Shown: positions 19,014-28,041 of the stretch, one piece after another
Layout: the number at the start of each line of letters is the position of its first letter
How positions within the stretch are numbered: position 1 is the first letter of the stretch
Position numbers and translations under genes: made by a program
From: Rhodovulum sp. PH10
GTDB lineage: Bacteria > Pseudomonadota > Alphaproteobacteria > Rhizobiales > Xanthobacteraceae
DNA length: 57,267 nucleotides
Assembly: GCF_000293785.1 (NCBI RefSeq)
Contig: NZ_AKZI01000058.1
Span: 1-57,267, forward strand
Direction of reading: 5' to 3'
The notes under the pieces: model-generated
What the model was told of the DNA's origin: nothing
The model's input: only the letters and a program-made list of their open reading frames with translations
Database searches by the model: none

Positions 19014-20462
19014 ATGACACGGCTGGTGGTCGGGCCGTTCAACCGGGTCGAGGGCGACCTCGAGCTGACCCTCGACGTCGCCGACGGCGTCGTGGCCGAG
19101 GCGCGGGTGACGGCGCCGCTGTTCCGCGGCTTCGAGCAAATCCTGAAAGGCCGGCCGGCGCGCGACGCCTTGGTGATCGCGCCGCGCATCTGCGGCATCT
19201 GCTCGCTGTCGCAATCGATGGCCGCCGCCGCCGTTTTGCGCGCAGCGCAAGAGATCACCCCGAGCCCGACCGGGCTTCTGGCCGCCGACCTCGCCCACGC
19301 GGCGGAAAACGTCGCCGACCATCTGAGCCATTTCTATCTGTTCTTCATGCCGGACTTTTGCCGCGCCGAGTACGCCGCGGCGCCGTGGCACGAGGCCGTC
19401 GCCGCGCGCTTTCGGGCGGTGACCGGCAGTGCGACGGAAAAATTCCTGCCTGCGCGCACAAACCTCCTGCACGTGGTCGGCATCCTCGCCGGCAAGTGGC
19501 CGCACTCGCTGGCGGTCCGGCCGGGCGGCACCACCCGCGCCATCGACCTCGGCGAAAAGATGCGGCTTCTCTCCGCGATCGCCGAGCTGCGCGGCTTTCT
19601 CGAGCGCGAGCTGTTTGCCGCGCCGCTCGAAGCCATCGCCGAGCTGTCGGATCCTGCCGCCCTCGAGCTTTTGTCGGAGAACGCCGGCGATTTCGCCGCC
19701 TTTTTGCGCCTCGCGAGATCGCAAGGGCTTTACCGGCTGGGCGTCGGGCAAACGCCGCTGACGAGCGCCGGCGCCTATCGCGACACCGACCCCGAACGGC
19801 CGCTGTTTTCCGCCGGCCTGTTCGACCCCACGACCAGCGAGACGCACGATGTCTCCTTCGATGCCATGACGGAGGATACCGCCTCCGCCTGGCTGTCCGC
19901 GCCGCCCGTCCATCCCTCTGCCGGGGAGACCCGGCCCGACACCGAAAAGCCCGCCGCCTATTCCTGGGCCAAGGCGCCGCGCCTCGCGGGACGCCCGGTC
20001 GAGGTCGGAGCGGTCGCCCGCCAAGCGGTCGACGGCTGCCCGCTGGTGCGCGCGCTGATCGCGCGGGACGGCGGCACCTCGGTCGCCTCGCGGGTGATCG
20101 CGCGCCTCGTCGAGACCGCGCGGGTGACGCTGGCGATGGAGCGCTGGGCGCGCGCGCTCGACCTCTCCGCGCCGTTCTGCGTCGCCGACGTGCCGGAGCG
20201 CGACGGGCCGGTCGCGGGCCTCGTCGAAGCCGCCCGCGGAACCCTCGGCCACTGGGTGACGATCCGCGACGGCACGATCGCGCGCTATCAGATCGTCGCC
20301 CCGACCACCTGGAATTTTTCCCCACGCGACGCGGCGGGGATTCCCGGGCCGCTCGAGCAAACGCTGGTCGGCACGCCGGTCGGCGATCTCGGCGCCCGCG
20401 CGCCGGCGATCCAGCACGTGGTGCGCTCGTTCGACCCCTGCATGGTGTGCACCGCACACTGA
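19014..20462 (+). CDS. hupV: H2-sensing regulatory hydrogenase, large subunit
   Basis: Large [NiFe] subunit of the sensor hydrogenase, 482 residues. The active-site cysteines are in PRICGICSLS (Cys60, Cys63) and in DPCMVCTAH (Cys476, Cys479). The protein stops at that terminal His482, with no C-terminal extension, so no endopeptidase processing is needed. This distinguishes HupV/HoxC proteins from catalytic large subunits. The N-terminal RVEGDLELTL motif replaces the usual [10 protein letters not shown] of HupL. Activity should be low but insensitive to O2, as known for this class. It acts with HupU, HupT and HupR as the H2 switch for hupSL. Confidence 0.95.
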   Translation: MTRLVVGPFNRVEGDLELTLDVADGVVAEARVTAPLFRGFEQILKGRPARDALVIAPRICGICSLSQSMAAAAVLRAAQEITPSPTGLLAADLAHAAENVADHLSHFYLFFMPDFCRAEYAAAPWHEAVAARFRAVTGSATEKFLPARTNLLHVVGILAGKWPHSLAVRPGGTTRAIDLGEKMRLLSAIAELRGFLERELFAAPLEAIAELSDPAALELLSENAGDFAAFLRLARSQGLYRLGVGQTPLTSAGAYRDTDPERPLFSAGLFDPTTSETHDVSFDAMTEDTASAWLSAPPVHPSAGETRPDTEKPAAYSWAKAPRLAGRPVEVGAVARQAVDGCPLVRALIARDGGTSVASRVIARLVETARVTLAMERWARALDLSAPFCVADVPERDGPVAGLVEAARGTLGHWVTIRDGTIARYQIVAPTTWNFSPRDAAGIPGPLEQTLVGTPVGDLGARAPAIQHVVRSFDPCMVCTAH

Positions 20463-20523
20463 GCGAACACCGACCGCGCCCACCGGCGCCCGTCATCTCC
20501 CGAGAGTGCCAAGCTGCCGATGA

Positions 20524-20541
20524 AAACCGACAAGTCGGTTT
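20524..20541. promoter_or_regulatory. Inverted repeat, candidate HupR enhancer site
   Basis: Perfect 8-bp inverted repeat AAACCGAC-AA-GTCGGTTT, centred about 135 bp upstream of the start point predicted from the sigma-54 promoter. NtrC-type activators such as HupR/HoxA bind dyads at this kind of distance. Assignment to HupR is inference; no other dyad this good occurs in the 267-bp hupV-hupS gap. Confidence 0.55.
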
Positions 20542-20581
20542 CCAGCGATCCGTCGCTATGACGCATTCGCCGTACCCTCAG

Positions 20582-20595
20582 GGTGTCGCAACACC
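20582..20595. promoter_or_regulatory. Second short inverted repeat upstream of hupS
   Basis: GGTGT-CGCA-ACACC, a 5-bp dyad about 80 bp before the predicted start point. It is followed by an AT-rich stretch (TTACATACGAAAAATTAAAA at 20600-20619) that would suit a DNA-bending site such as IHF between enhancer and promoter. Both roles are inferred from position only. Confidence 0.35.
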
Positions 20596-20639
20596 TTCCG
20601 TTACATACGAAAAATTAAAATCGGGAGTCCCGGCGAGGG

Positions 20640-20657
20640 CTGGCCCGCTTCTTGCGC
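20640..20657 (+). promoter_or_regulatory. Sigma-54 (-24/-12) promoter of hupSL
   Basis: The sequence CTGGCCCGCTTCTTGCGC has the invariant GG (20642-20643) and GC (20654-20655) separated by exactly ten bases. It matches the consensus YTGGCACG-N4-TTGC except for one base in the -24 element. The predicted start point is near 20667, leaving a leader of about 60 nt with an AGGGGGA ribosome site before hupS. It fits the NtrC-family activator HupR encoded downstream, whose GAFTGA loop is needed to contact sigma-54. Confidence 0.8.
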
Positions 20658-20729
20658 AGCATCCGTTACCGGCCCGGCAGCAGGCGGGACCGGCAACGAC
20701 AAGTCCAAGTCTAGGGGGAAAGACGGCCG

Positions 20730-21821
20730 ATGGGCGCTCCGATCGAGACGTTCTACCAGGTGATCCGCCGTCAGGGGATCTCGCGCCGAAGCTTCGTCAA
20801 GTTCTGCAGCCTGACGGCCGCGAGCCTCGGGTTGGGGGCGAACGGTGCGGCGACGGTGGCCAACGCGCTGGAGACCAAGCCGCGCGTGCCGGTGATCTGG
20901 ATGCACGGTCTCGAATGCACCTGCTGCTCGGAGAGCTTCATCCGGTCCGCTCATCCGCTGGTGAAGGACGTCGTCCTGTCGATGATCTCGCTCGACTACG
21001 ACGACACCATCATGGCGGCGGCGGGCCATCAGGCCGACGCGATCTTGCAAGAGACGCGGGAGAAGCACAAAGGCGGCTACATCCTCGCGGTCGAGGGCAA
21101 CCCGCCCTTGAACGAGGACGGCATGTACTGCATCGACGGCGGCCGTCCGTTCGTCGAGAAGCTGAAGGAGATGGCCGCCGACTCGATGGCGGTGATCGCC
21201 TGGGGCGCCTGCGCCTCGTGGGGCTGCGTGCAGGCGGCCAAGCCCAATCCCACCCATGCGGTGCCGATCGACAAGGTGATCCGCGACAAGCCGATCATCA
21301 AGGTGCCGGGCTGTCCGCCGATCGCCGAGGTGATGACCGGCGTGGTCGGCTATGTCGTCACCTTCGGCAAGCTGCCCGAGCTCGACCGCCAGGGCCGGCC
21401 GAAAATGTTCTATTCCCAGCGCATCCACGACAAGTGCTACCGCCGGCCGCATTTCGATGCCGGCCAGTTCGTCGAGGCGTGGGACGACGACGGCGCGCGC
21501 AAGGGCTACTGCCTCTACAAGATGGGCTGCAAGGGGCCGACCACCTACAACGCCTGCTCGACCACCCGCTGGAACGACGGCGTGTCGTTCCCCATCCAAT
21601 CGGGCCACGGCTGCATCGGCTGCTCGGAGGACGCCTTCTGGGACAAGGGCTCGTTCTACGACCGGCTCACCAACATCTCCGCCTTCGGTGTCGAAGCCAA
21701 TGCCGACACGATCGGCATCGCGGCGGCGGGTGCCGTCGCGGCGGGCCTCGCGGTCCATGCCGGCGTCACCGCGGTGCGCCGCCTGACCGGCCACGACGAA
21801 AACACCCCGCCGCGCGGCTGA
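20730..21821 (+). CDS. hupS: Uptake [NiFe]-hydrogenase small subunit, O2-tolerant type
   Basis: Electron-transfer subunit of the membrane-bound uptake hydrogenase (group 1d by motif), 363 residues. The twin-arginine signal is SRRSFVKF (Arg19-Arg20). The proximal-cluster ligands are Cys63, Cys66, Cys161 and Cys195. Two supernumerary cysteines, Cys65 (in LECTCC) and Cys166 (in WGACASWGC), occupy the positions that define the [4Fe-3S] cluster of O2-tolerant enzymes such as E. coli Hyd-1. Distal ligands are His233, Cys236, Cys261 and Cys267; medial ligands are Cys276, Cys295 and Cys298. A C-terminal helix (about 326-348) anchors it at the membrane next to HupC. Transcribed from the sigma-54 promoter upstream. 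Confidence 0.97.
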   Translation: MGAPIETFYQVIRRQGISRRSFVKFCSLTAASLGLGANGAATVANALETKPRVPVIWMHGLECTCCSESFIRSAHPLVKDVVLSMISLDYDDTIMAAAGHQADAILQETREKHKGGYILAVEGNPPLNEDGMYCIDGGRPFVEKLKEMAADSMAVIAWGACASWGCVQAAKPNPTHAVPIDKVIRDKPIIKVPGCPPIAEVMTGVVGYVVTFGKLPELDRQGRPKMFYSQRIHDKCYRRPHFDAGQFVEAWDDDGARKGYCLYKMGCKGPTTYNACSTTRWNDGVSFPIQSGHGCIGCSEDAFWDKGSFYDRLTNISAFGVEANADTIGIAAAGAVAAGLAVHAGVTAVRRLTGHDENTPPRG

Positions 21822-21843
21822 GCTTTTTCAGGACGATCCGATC

Positions 21844-23634
<1,791 letters not shown>

Positions 23635-23667
23635 GCGTCCACGGCGAATCGGCACCACCTCGATCCG

Positions 23668-23772
23668 CCTCACCCTGCGGAGCCCGCGCAGCGGGCGTCT
23701 CGAAGGGCGAGGCGGCCACCGGGGCGGCTCCATGGTTCGAGACGGCTGCTTCGCAGCCTCCTCACCATGAGG
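23668..23772. repeat. Double-hairpin palindromic repeat (TCGAGAC/TCCTCA type)
   Basis: Two hairpin halves face each other between hupL and hupC. Half one (23668-23712) pairs CCTCACCC with GGGCGAGG around an internal loop (TGCGGA / GTCTCGA) and a GCCCGC-GCA-GCGGGC hairpin. Half two (23731-23772) pairs CATGGT with ACCATG around TCGAGAC / TCCTC and a GGCTGC-TTC-GCAGCC hairpin. The same build occurs inside the helicase gene at 55331-55441. It could act as a processing or stability element separating abundant hupSL message from hupC onward; this is inference. Confidence 0.72.
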
Positions 23773-23826
23773 CCGGGAGAGTGAGGCGGCCGGAACAGAG
23801 CCGCACGAAGGAACAGGGGAAACGCC

Positions 23827-24552
23827 ATGGCCCAGGCATCCGGGCTTCCGGGAGTGGTCGACCGCATCGACGAGCGCGCGCCGCGCCGCCAGACCGTCTA
23901 TGTCTATCAGGCGCCGGTGCGCCTGTGGCACTGGGTGACGGTCGGCTGCATCACGGTGCTGGCGGTCACCGGTTATCTGATCGGCTCGCCGCCGCCGACG
24001 CTGTCGGGCGAGGCGAGCGACCATTATCTGATGGGCTACATCCGCTACGCCCATTTCTCCGCCGGCTACGTGCTGGCGGTGGGGCTCGTCTTCCGCCTGA
24101 TCTGGGCGTTCATCGGCAACCGCTATGCCCGCCAGATCTTCGTGCTGCCGGTGTGGGACCGGATGTGGATCAGCGGCCTGATCTACACGGTGAAATGGTA
24201 CATGTTCCTGGTGCGCGACCCGAAGAAGTACATCGGGCACAACCCGGCCGGCCACGCCTCGATGTTCGGACTGGTGCTGCTGCTGGTCTTCATGATCTGC
24301 ACCGGCTTCGCGATGTACTCCGAAGGGGCGGGGCGCGACTCCTGGCAATACGCGATGTTCGGCTGGGTCTTCTCGATCTTCCCCAATTCGCAGGACGTCC
24401 ACACCTGGCATCATCTCGGCCTGTGGGCGATCGTGATCTTCGTGCTCGGCCACATCTATGCGGCGGTGCGCGAGGACATCCTGTCGCGCCAGAGCATGAT
24501 CTCCTCGATCGTCTCCGGCGAGCGCGTCTTTCGTGACGATTTTCGGGAGTGA
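23827..24552 (+). CDS. hupC: Hydrogenase b-type cytochrome subunit
   Basis: Integral-membrane di-heme cytochrome b of 241 residues. It anchors HupSL and passes electrons from the HupS distal cluster to quinone. Four hydrophobic helices are readable, with heme-ligand histidines in RLWHWVTVG, RYAHFSAGYV and DVHTWHHLGLW. Family landmarks GNRYARQIFVLP and KKYIGHNPAGHASM are present. It lies 192 bp after hupL, with a palindromic repeat filling the gap, and is followed closely by hupD. Confidence 0.96.
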   Translation: MAQASGLPGVVDRIDERAPRRQTVYVYQAPVRLWHWVTVGCITVLAVTGYLIGSPPPTLSGEASDHYLMGYIRYAHFSAGYVLAVGLVFRLIWAFIGNRYARQIFVLPVWDRMWISGLIYTVKWYMFLVRDPKKYIGHNPAGHASMFGLVLLLVFMICTGFAMYSEGAGRDSWQYAMFGWVFSIFPNSQDVHTWHHLGLWAIVIFVLGHIYAAVREDILSRQSMISSIVSGERVFRDDFRE

Positions 24553-24555
24553 GCC

Positions 24556-25137
24556 GTGCTCGATCCGCAGCGCACCGCCTTTCCGCGCACGCTGGTGCTC
24601 GGCATCGGCAACATTCTGTGGGGTGACGAGGCGTTCGGCGTGCGCGCCGTCGAGGCGTTTCACCGCCGCTTTCGCCTGCCGGACGACGCCACCGTGCTCG
24701 ACGGCGGCACCCAGGGCCTCTATCTCGTCCATTTCGTCGAGATGGCCGAAAACCTCCTGGTGTTCGATGCGATCGATTACGGCCTCGCGCCCGGCACGCT
24801 GAAGATCGTGCGCGACGGCGAGGTGCCCAAATTCATGGGCGCCAAGAAGATGAGCCTTCATCAGACCGGCTTTCAGGAGGTGCTGTCGGCCGCCGATCTG
24901 CTCGGGCGCTATCCGAAGAAGCTCGCGCTGATCGGCTGCCAGCCGCTCGATCTCGAAGGCTGGGGTGCGCCGCTCACCGAGCCGGTGCGCGACGCGATCG
25001 CGCCGGCGCTGGAGGCGGCGGTCGACGTGCTGGACGGCTGGGGCGTCGCGGTCGAGCGGCGCGAGACAGAAATGGTCGGCGGGCTGCTCGGCCACGGCCT
25101 CGACGAGGTCGGCTACGAGCGGCTGCGGCGGGACTGA
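24556..25137 (+). CDS. hupD: Hydrogenase maturation endopeptidase
   Basis: Nickel-dependent protease of 193 residues that removes the C-terminal tail of HupL after nickel insertion. The metal ligands known in HybD (Glu, Asp, His) correspond to Glu25 in LWGDEAFGVR, Asp71 in LVFDAIDYG and His102 in MSLHQTGFQEVL. The glycine-rich GIGNILWGDE opening is the family signature. It starts at GTG 3 bp after the hupC stop. Since HupV has no tail, HupL is its only substrate in this window. Confidence 0.95.
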   Translation: MLDPQRTAFPRTLVLGIGNILWGDEAFGVRAVEAFHRRFRLPDDATVLDGGTQGLYLVHFVEMAENLLVFDAIDYGLAPGTLKIVRDGEVPKFMGAKKMSLHQTGFQEVLSAADLLGRYPKKLALIGCQPLDLEGWGAPLTEPVRDAIAPALEAAVDVLDGWGVAVERRETEMVGGLLGHGLDEVGYERLRRD

Positions 25138-25140
25138 CCG

Positions 25141-25491
25141 ATGTGCGTCGGCTTTCCCATGCGGGTGATCGAGGGCGGCGAGTTCGCCGCGCGCTGCGAG
25201 CGGCGCGGGGCGGTGGAGGAGGTGTCGCTGCTGCTCACCGGGCCGCAGCCGCCGGGCACCTGGCTGCTGGTCCATCTCGGCACCGCGGTGCGCCCGCTCG
25301 ACGCCGAGGAGGCGTCGCAGATCAACGACGCGCTCGACGGCGTCACCGCCGCGCTCGAGGGCCGCGCCTTCGAGCATCTGTTCGCCGACCTGATCGACCG
25401 CGAGCCGGAGCTGCCGGCCTGTCTCGCCGGAAGCGCGTTGGCCGGTGCCACGGCGGCGAACCGCGGGCCGGCCGGCGAGGGCGATAAGTGA
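25141..25491 (+). CDS. hupF: HypC-family chaperone HupF
   Basis: HypC/HupF-family protein of 116 residues beginning MCVGFPMRVIEG, with the essential Cys2. Homologues chaperone the large subunit and were shown in Rhizobium to stabilise HupL when O2 is present. It is longer than HypC (116 against 81 residues) through a C-terminal Ala/Gly-rich tail. The core VHLGTAVRPLDAEEASQINDAL parallels HypC. It starts 3 bp after hupD. The following 179 bp (25492-25670) are an unusual gap in this otherwise packed operon. Confidence 0.92.
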   Translation: MCVGFPMRVIEGGEFAARCERRGAVEEVSLLLTGPQPPGTWLLVHLGTAVRPLDAEEASQINDALDGVTAALEGRAFEHLFADLIDREPELPACLAGSALAGATAANRGPAGEGDK

Positions 25492-25670
25492 TCGTCCGAA
25501 GTGGAAGTCGCGCTTCCGCAGGGCGATGGTCCGGGCAGCGGCCCTCCGGCCGCCGGGACGCAGGAGCCACCCCCACCGCCCGTGCCCGCGCTCGCGAGCG
25601 TTTTTCGGCCGAACCGTTTCGGGCGCTGCGCTCTCGAATCCTGCGGCACGCATTTTTCGACGGATCCCGC

Positions 25671-26135
25671 ATGCTTCCACGTGTTCCGACCCTCACGGCC
25701 GATCTCCCGCTGGTCGATCACCGCTCCATCGACACGTTCCTCGCGCCCCCGCCCGGCGAGCCGCCGCACGCGCTCCTGTTTTTCACCGGTGATCCGGCGG
25801 CGCGCGGCGAGACCGGCGACGTCGCCGTCGTGCTGCCCGAGCTGCTCGCCGCGTTCGGCGGCCGCCTGCGCGCCGCGGTGATCGCCCGCGACGCCGAGGA
25901 CATGCTGAAGGGCCGGTTCCGCGTGGTGGTGCTGCCGAGCTTGGTGATGGTGCGTGGCGCCGACCCGATCGGCGTGCTGCCGCGCATCCTCGGCTGGGCC
26001 GATTACATCGACCGCATCTCGGCCTGGCTCGATCCGGCGGCGCCGGTGCTCGGCTCCGGGGCGGGGCCGCGCACCGTGATCGAGGGGCCGAAAGGCAACG
26101 GTTCCGTCCCATCGAGTCGGGAGGACGAGGCATGA
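25671..26135 (+). CDS. hupG: Hydrogenase accessory protein HupG (HyaE family)
   Basis: Thioredoxin-fold accessory protein of 154 residues; HyaE-like proteins bind the HupS Tat signal or precursor and help assembly. The MLPRVPTLTADLPLVDHRSI start matches the family's usual N-terminus. The central LLFFTGDPAARGETGDVAVV and VVVLPSLVMVRGADPIGVLPR stretches are typical. No redox CxxC is present, as normal for this family. A GTG at 25488 overlapping the hupF stop would add 61 Arg/Ser-rich residues; that composition looks non-coding, so I prefer the ATG. Its stop overlaps hupH by four bases. Confidence 0.85.
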   Translation: MLPRVPTLTADLPLVDHRSIDTFLAPPPGEPPHALLFFTGDPAARGETGDVAVVLPELLAAFGGRLRAAVIARDAEDMLKGRFRVVVLPSLVMVRGADPIGVLPRILGWADYIDRISAWLDPAAPVLGSGAGPRTVIEGPKGNGSVPSSREDEA

Positions 26136-26974
26136 CGACGGGTTTTTGTTCGGCGGCCGCCGAGGACGTGTCGGGTCCGTCCCTGTCGGGGGCGGTGAAC
26201 GGCCTTTCGGGGCACCGGCGCACGGCGCTCGATTCCGCGGACGGTGCCGAGGCGATCGCCCGCTGCCCACGGGTCGCAGCCCTTCTGCCGCTGCTCGCGA
26301 CCGCGCTCGACACCCAGGACCCGGCAAAGCCGGGGCAGCTGTTCGACCTCGCCGGTCTCGACGCGACCGAATTGGCGCTGATCGCCGACGTCACCGGCGA
26401 GGGCGAGGTGGCGGCGACCGTCGCGCTGCCGGACGGCGGCATTGCCCAGATCGCCGAGTCGGTGATGGCCGGGCTGTGGCGGGTGCGCTTCGTCGATCGC
26501 GACGGCCGCCTGGTCGCCGACTGCCTCGAAGTGTCGGCGATCCCCGAGGCGGTGCGGCAGGGGGCCGCCACGGCGCGGCCCGAACTCGCGATCGGCACGC
26601 CCCCCGAAGGCGCGATGAACGCGCTGCCGGTGCTCGCAGAAATCCGCGAGCGGATGGCCGCCTGGGCGCCGGGTCTCCCGCAGCACACCATCACCTTCTC
26701 GCTCTTGCCGATGACCGAGGCCGACACCGCCTTCATTCGCGAAACGCTCGGCGAGGGCGCGGTGCGGATCGTCTCGCGCGGCTACGGCAGCTGCCGGGTT
26801 TTTTCCACCGGCGCCCGGCACGTCTGGTCGGTGCAGTATTTCAACACCTCCGATGCGGTGGTGCTCGACACGCTGGAGATCGGCGACGTGCCGGCCGCCG
26901 CCTGCGCCGCCGCCGAGGATCTGCGCGAGTCCGCCGAGCGCTTGCGGCAGATCGAGGAGGCCTATTTCAAATGA
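26132..26974 (+). CDS. hupH: Hydrogenase expression/assembly protein HupH (HyaF family)
   Basis: Soluble assembly protein of 280 residues. Homologues (HupH, HyaF, HoxQ) act on the small-subunit precursor together with HupG-type proteins, probably in Fe-S assembly of O2-tolerant enzymes. The C-terminal half carries the family block RIVSRGYGSCRVFSTGARHV followed by WSVQYFNTSDAVVLDTLEIG. The ATG overlaps the hupG stop (ATGA), and its own stop overlaps hupI in the same way, so the three are translationally coupled. Confidence 0.92.
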   Translation: MTTGFCSAAAEDVSGPSLSGAVNGLSGHRRTALDSADGAEAIARCPRVAALLPLLATALDTQDPAKPGQLFDLAGLDATELALIADVTGEGEVAATVALPDGGIAQIAESVMAGLWRVRFVDRDGRLVADCLEVSAIPEAVRQGAATARPELAIGTPPEGAMNALPVLAEIRERMAAWAPGLPQHTITFSLLPMTEADTAFIRETLGEGAVRIVSRGYGSCRVFSTGARHVWSVQYFNTSDAVVLDTLEIGDVPAAACAAAEDLRESAERLRQIEEAYFK

Positions 26975-27168
26975 GCGCCGGTGGGCAGGGCGGGCAGGAC
27001 GGCCGAATGGAGTGCGGCGTGTGCTGGACCGTCTACGACTCGGCCGAAGGTGATCCCGCGCGGCAGATCCCGCCCGGCACATCGTTCGACGAATTGCCCG
27101 ACGACTGGTGCTGCCCGCACTGCGACGCCGCGCGTTACCGCTTCGTGAGGCCCATCGATGGGCACTGA
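26971..27168 (+). CDS. hupI: Rubredoxin
   Basis: Iron protein of 65 residues with the two rubredoxin knuckles: MECGVCWTVYD (Cys15, Cys18) and DWCCPHCDAA (Cys48, Cys51). The linker GDPARQIPPGTSFDELPDDW is classic for the family, and an additional Cys47 sits next to the second pair. Hup rubredoxins support hydrogenase maturation when O2 is present, which fits the O2-tolerant HupS. The N-terminal Gly/Gln-rich extension of about ten residues is longer than in stand-alone rubredoxins. Four-base overlap with hupH; 11-base overlap with hupJ. Confidence 0.94.
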   Translation: MSAGGQGGQDGRMECGVCWTVYDSAEGDPARQIPPGTSFDELPDDWCCPHCDAARYRFVRPIDGH

Positions 27169-27700
27169 GGGCGGGCCCGGCGGGCCGGTGTCGCCGTCTA
27201 CCGGCGAGCCGGTGACGGGCGAGCCCGCGGAGGCGGTCGGCGCCCGGCTGGTGTCGGCCTACCGCGAGGTCGCCCGCACCATGCGCGATCTTCCAGTGTA
27301 CAATCCACGGCTCGACGTGGAGGCGGTCGGCTTCCGCCTGCATGACGGGCATGCCCTCGGCGTGCTGGTCACGCCCTGGTTCATGAATATCGTGCTGGTG
27401 GCGCGCGAGGGCGGGCCACCACTGCCGGATGCCGCGCTCGGCGCCTTCCGCACGGTGGACTTTCCGGCCGGTCGGGTGTCTCTGCTGGTCGGCGAGGTTT
27501 TCGGGTTCGGCCGGCTCGACACGGCGTCGCTGTTTTCGCCGATGGCCGGGTTCGACGATCCCGCCACGGCCCGCGAGACCGCGGCGGCGGCGCTGCTGGC
27601 GCTCTTTCGCCCGGCGGGGCGGGGCGTCGAGGCGCCGGAGGAGACGCGGCCGGCAAAAACGCCGGACCGCCGGGCGCTGCTGTTCGGCCGGGGTGCATGA
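27158..27700 (+). CDS. hupJ: [NiFe]-hydrogenase assembly chaperone HupJ (HybE family)
   Basis: The 180-residue chaperone has a disordered Gly/Pro-rich N-terminus of about 25 residues, then the HybE/HupJ domain with the signature [19 protein letters not shown] followed by [14 protein letters not shown] and a late FSPMAGFDD segment. HybE-type proteins bind the Tat signal of the small subunit and hold back export until both subunits are mature. The last 30 residues are basic and variable. In the usual order hupK follows; here hypA follows directly with a one-base overlap. Confidence 0.92.
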   Translation: MGTEGGPGGPVSPSTGEPVTGEPAEAVGARLVSAYREVARTMRDLPVYNPRLDVEAVGFRLHDGHALGVLVTPWFMNIVLVAREGGPPLPDAALGAFRTVDFPAGRVSLLVGEVFGFGRLDTASLFSPMAGFDDPATARETAAAALLALFRPAGRGVEAPEETRPAKTPDRRALLFGRGA

Positions 27701-28041
27701 TGCACGAGATGTCGCTGTGCGAGAGCGTGATCGAGCTGGTGGAGGACTCCGCCCGCCGCGACGGCTTCTCCCGCGCGCGCGTCGTCGTGCTGGAGATCGG
27801 CGAGATCGGCCATGTCGAGCCGGAGGCGATGCGCTTCTGCTTCGGCGCGGTGAGCCGCGGCACCATTGCCGAGAACGCGCGGCTCGATATCGTGCGGGTG
27901 CCGGGCGCCGGCTGGTGCCTCGATTGCGCCAAGACGGTGCCGCTCGCCGAGCGGTTCGGGCCGTGCCCGGAATGCGGCCGGCACCGGGTGCAGATGACCG
28001 CGGGCGACGAGCTCAGGGTCAAGGAGCTGGAGGTGGAATGA
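27700..28041 (+). CDS. hypA: Nickel-insertion protein HypA
   Basis: Nickel metallochaperone of 113 residues. The second of two adjacent ATGs is chosen because it gives the [11 protein letters not shown]-terminus whose Met1/His2 bind nickel; starting at 27697 would add one Met and disrupt this. The structural zinc site has the classic spacing Cys73, Cys76, Cys89, Cys92 (WCLDC and GPCPECG). It works with HypB to load Ni into HupL and HupV precursors. It overlaps hupJ and hypB by a single base at each end. Confidence 0.96.
   Translation: MHEMSLCESVIELVEDSARRDGFSRARVVVLEIGEIGHVEPEAMRFCFGAVSRGTIAENARLDIVRVPGAGWCLDCAKTVPLAERFGPCPECGRHRVQMTAGDELRVKELEVE

Noticed and set aside
25488-25670. N-terminal extension of HupG from a GTG that overlaps the hupF stop
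   Set aside because: The extra 61 residues are mostly Arg, Ser, Ala and Gly, unlike HupG/HyaE, and the family-like MLPRVPTL start lies downstream. Kept only as a query in the findings.
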